From Bacteroidales bacterium (GTDB taxonomy: Bacteria > Bacteroidota > Bacteroidia > Bacteroidales > UBA7960), in contig SKYG01000174.1 of assembly GCA_007128045.1 (NCBI GenBank), positions 1-7,577 on the forward strand: a DNA stretch of 7,577 nucleotides. Direction: 5' to 3'. The notes beneath the pieces are model-generated. The model was not told where the DNA came from. It ran no database searches and saw only the letters and a program-made list of their open reading frames with translations. Position 1 is the stretch's first letter; the number at the start of each line of letters is the position of its first letter. Positions 6,885-7,577 of this stretch are shown here, piece after piece. The translations under genes and the position numbers were made by a program.

Positions 6885-6928
6885 GTCGAAAAGTCTGAAG
6901 GTCGAAGGTCGAAGGTCGAAAGTCGTAG
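6885..6928. repeat. Short tandem repeat, GTCGAAG heptamer
   Basis: The run reads GTCGAAA, A, GTCTGAAG, GTCGAAG, GTCGAAG, GTCGAAA, GTCGTAG: two exact copies flanked by degenerate ones. It ends next to the anmK stop codon, between that gene and the symporter promoter region. Similar GTCGAA-rich runs are, to my recollection, common between genes in Bacteroidota. No function is evident. Confidence 0.7.
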
Positions 6929-6929
6929 G

Positions 6930-7577
6930 TTAAATAATATTGCCGTTGTATGCGCTTCCGCCAATGTTGTTTCGGGTACTTCCTGTTACTGAGGAGAGGC
7001 AGTTGTTTTCTCCCCTCAGGTATAATACGCCAAGAAATGCAAATATCAATGCTTCCTTACATTCAATAATTTGCTTGTCGGCAATTACAATGGATACATT
7101 ACGGGGTGATCTTTCACGAATTAATTGTATAAGAAAGTCATTGTAACAGCCTCCGCCTGTAAGCAAAGCCGATTGCTGTGGATCATCGCAGAAGGAACGT
7201 CCTATTTGAATAGCTATATGTTCGTAAAAGGTTCTTAGCGAATCAAAGAATTTGAGGTTGAATTCGTTGATAAGAGGCCAGATAAAATCATCTACCCATT
7301 CAGCACCAAGACTTTTTGCTCCTGTTTTGCTGTAATAGTCCAATGCATTCAGTTTGTTTAAGAGGGGTTGGTGAATACGCCCTTTGCTGGCCAGGCTTCC
7401 TGATGGGTCGTATTGAAGATATTGAGTGTGACCTGTATTATTGTTATTGTTTGATTGATCATCAATAATCTGTTGCTTTATGACCAGGCTGTTGATGACG
7501 AAATTCAGCTTTTTCAGCCGGGCGTCGCCTCCCACATACCGGAAATTGACCATCTGGATGTTATTCTTGGCAATAAA
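6930..7577 (-). CDS. anmK: Anhydro-N-acetylmuramic acid kinase, C-terminal part
   Basis: The frame is open to the window edge, so the ATG at 7553 is internal and about 215 of a usual ~350-360 residues are visible. AnmK phosphorylates and opens 1,6-anhydro-MurNAc to give MurNAc-6-phosphate in cell-wall recycling. Family marks, counted from the ATG at 7553: YDPSGSLASKG (48-58), TGAKSLGAEW (77-86, usually PKS), LLTGGGCYNDFLI (130-142, nucleotide-binding loop), and IIECKEALIFAFLGVLYLR (162-180) with CLSSVTGS (185-192). Just before NFVINSL (17-23), relatives have an Asp-x-x-Pro-x-Asn motif that holds the catalytic aspartate. Here it reads GGDARLKKLNF, with no proline, and a run of five Asn (35-39) is inserted soon after. 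The protein is therefore divergent in this region. The family call is firm; full activity is less certain. The gene is transcribed toward the symporter operon but ends 203 bases before it. Confidence 0.85.
   Translation of the reverse strand, partial: FIAKNNIQMVNFRYVGGDARLKKLNFVINSLVIKQQIIDDQSNNNNNTGHTQYLQYDPSGSLASKGRIHQPLLNKLNALDYYSKTGAKSLGAEWVDDFIWPLINEFNLKFFDSLRTFYEHIAIQIGRSFCDDPQQSALLTGGGCYNDFLIQLIRERSPRNVSIVIADKQIIECKEALIFAFLGVLYLRGENNCLSSVTGSTRNNIGGSAYNGNII

Noticed and set aside
6940..7146. 68-codon plus-strand frame inside anmK
   Set aside because: It is antisense to the conserved C-terminal motifs of AnmK, with no recognisable motif of its own.

Overview
The window looks like chromosomal DNA of an anaerobic or fermentative member of the Bacteroidota, probably a Bacteroidales relative. 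This rests on the protein signatures (a Bacteroidota-type nucleoside phosphorylase and a Bacteroidota-type AnmK), the mostly weak ribosome binding sites, a -7-like TATTTTTG box, and an intergenic GTCGAAG tandem run of a kind I associate with this group. No species can be named from the sequence alone. There are no rRNA or tRNA genes, no CRISPR array, and no transposase or integrase.

Layout. Positions 1-1532 (+) hold the 3' part of a nucleoside phosphorylase gene. It overlaps by 4 bases a gene for a SirB1-type transglutaminase-like protein. Positions 1533-1664 are a convergent intergenic region with an imperfect inverted repeat that could be a bidirectional terminator or a dispersed repeat. 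Positions 1665-6726 (-) are a tight four-gene operon. In transcription order it encodes an SSS-family sodium:solute symporter, a family III (CaiB/BaiF) CoA-transferase, the alpha subunit of a 2-oxoacid:ferredoxin oxidoreductase (OFOR), and a fused beta-gamma subunit of the same enzyme. Positions 6727-6929 are the operon's upstream region, with a possible promoter box, two operator-like palindromes and a short tandem repeat. Positions 6930-7577 (-) are the C-terminal part of anhydro-N-acetylmuramic acid kinase (anmK), running off the window.

How the genes may work together. The four-gene operon is the most interesting unit. The spacing (10-base gap, 17-base overlap, 4-base overlap) argues for co-expression. 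The gene set suggests uptake of an organic acid by sodium symport, CoA activation or CoA exchange by the CaiB/BaiF enzyme, and ferredoxin-linked interconversion of a 2-oxoacid and an acyl-CoA. One coherent reading is a small energy-yielding module: an imported 2-oxoacid is oxidatively decarboxylated to acyl-CoA with reduced ferredoxin, and the CoA is passed to another carboxylate so that the product acid can be excreted. The substrate cannot be read from the sequence, and the pathway is inference. The beta-gamma fusion and the absence of a ferredoxin-like subunit are its unusual features.
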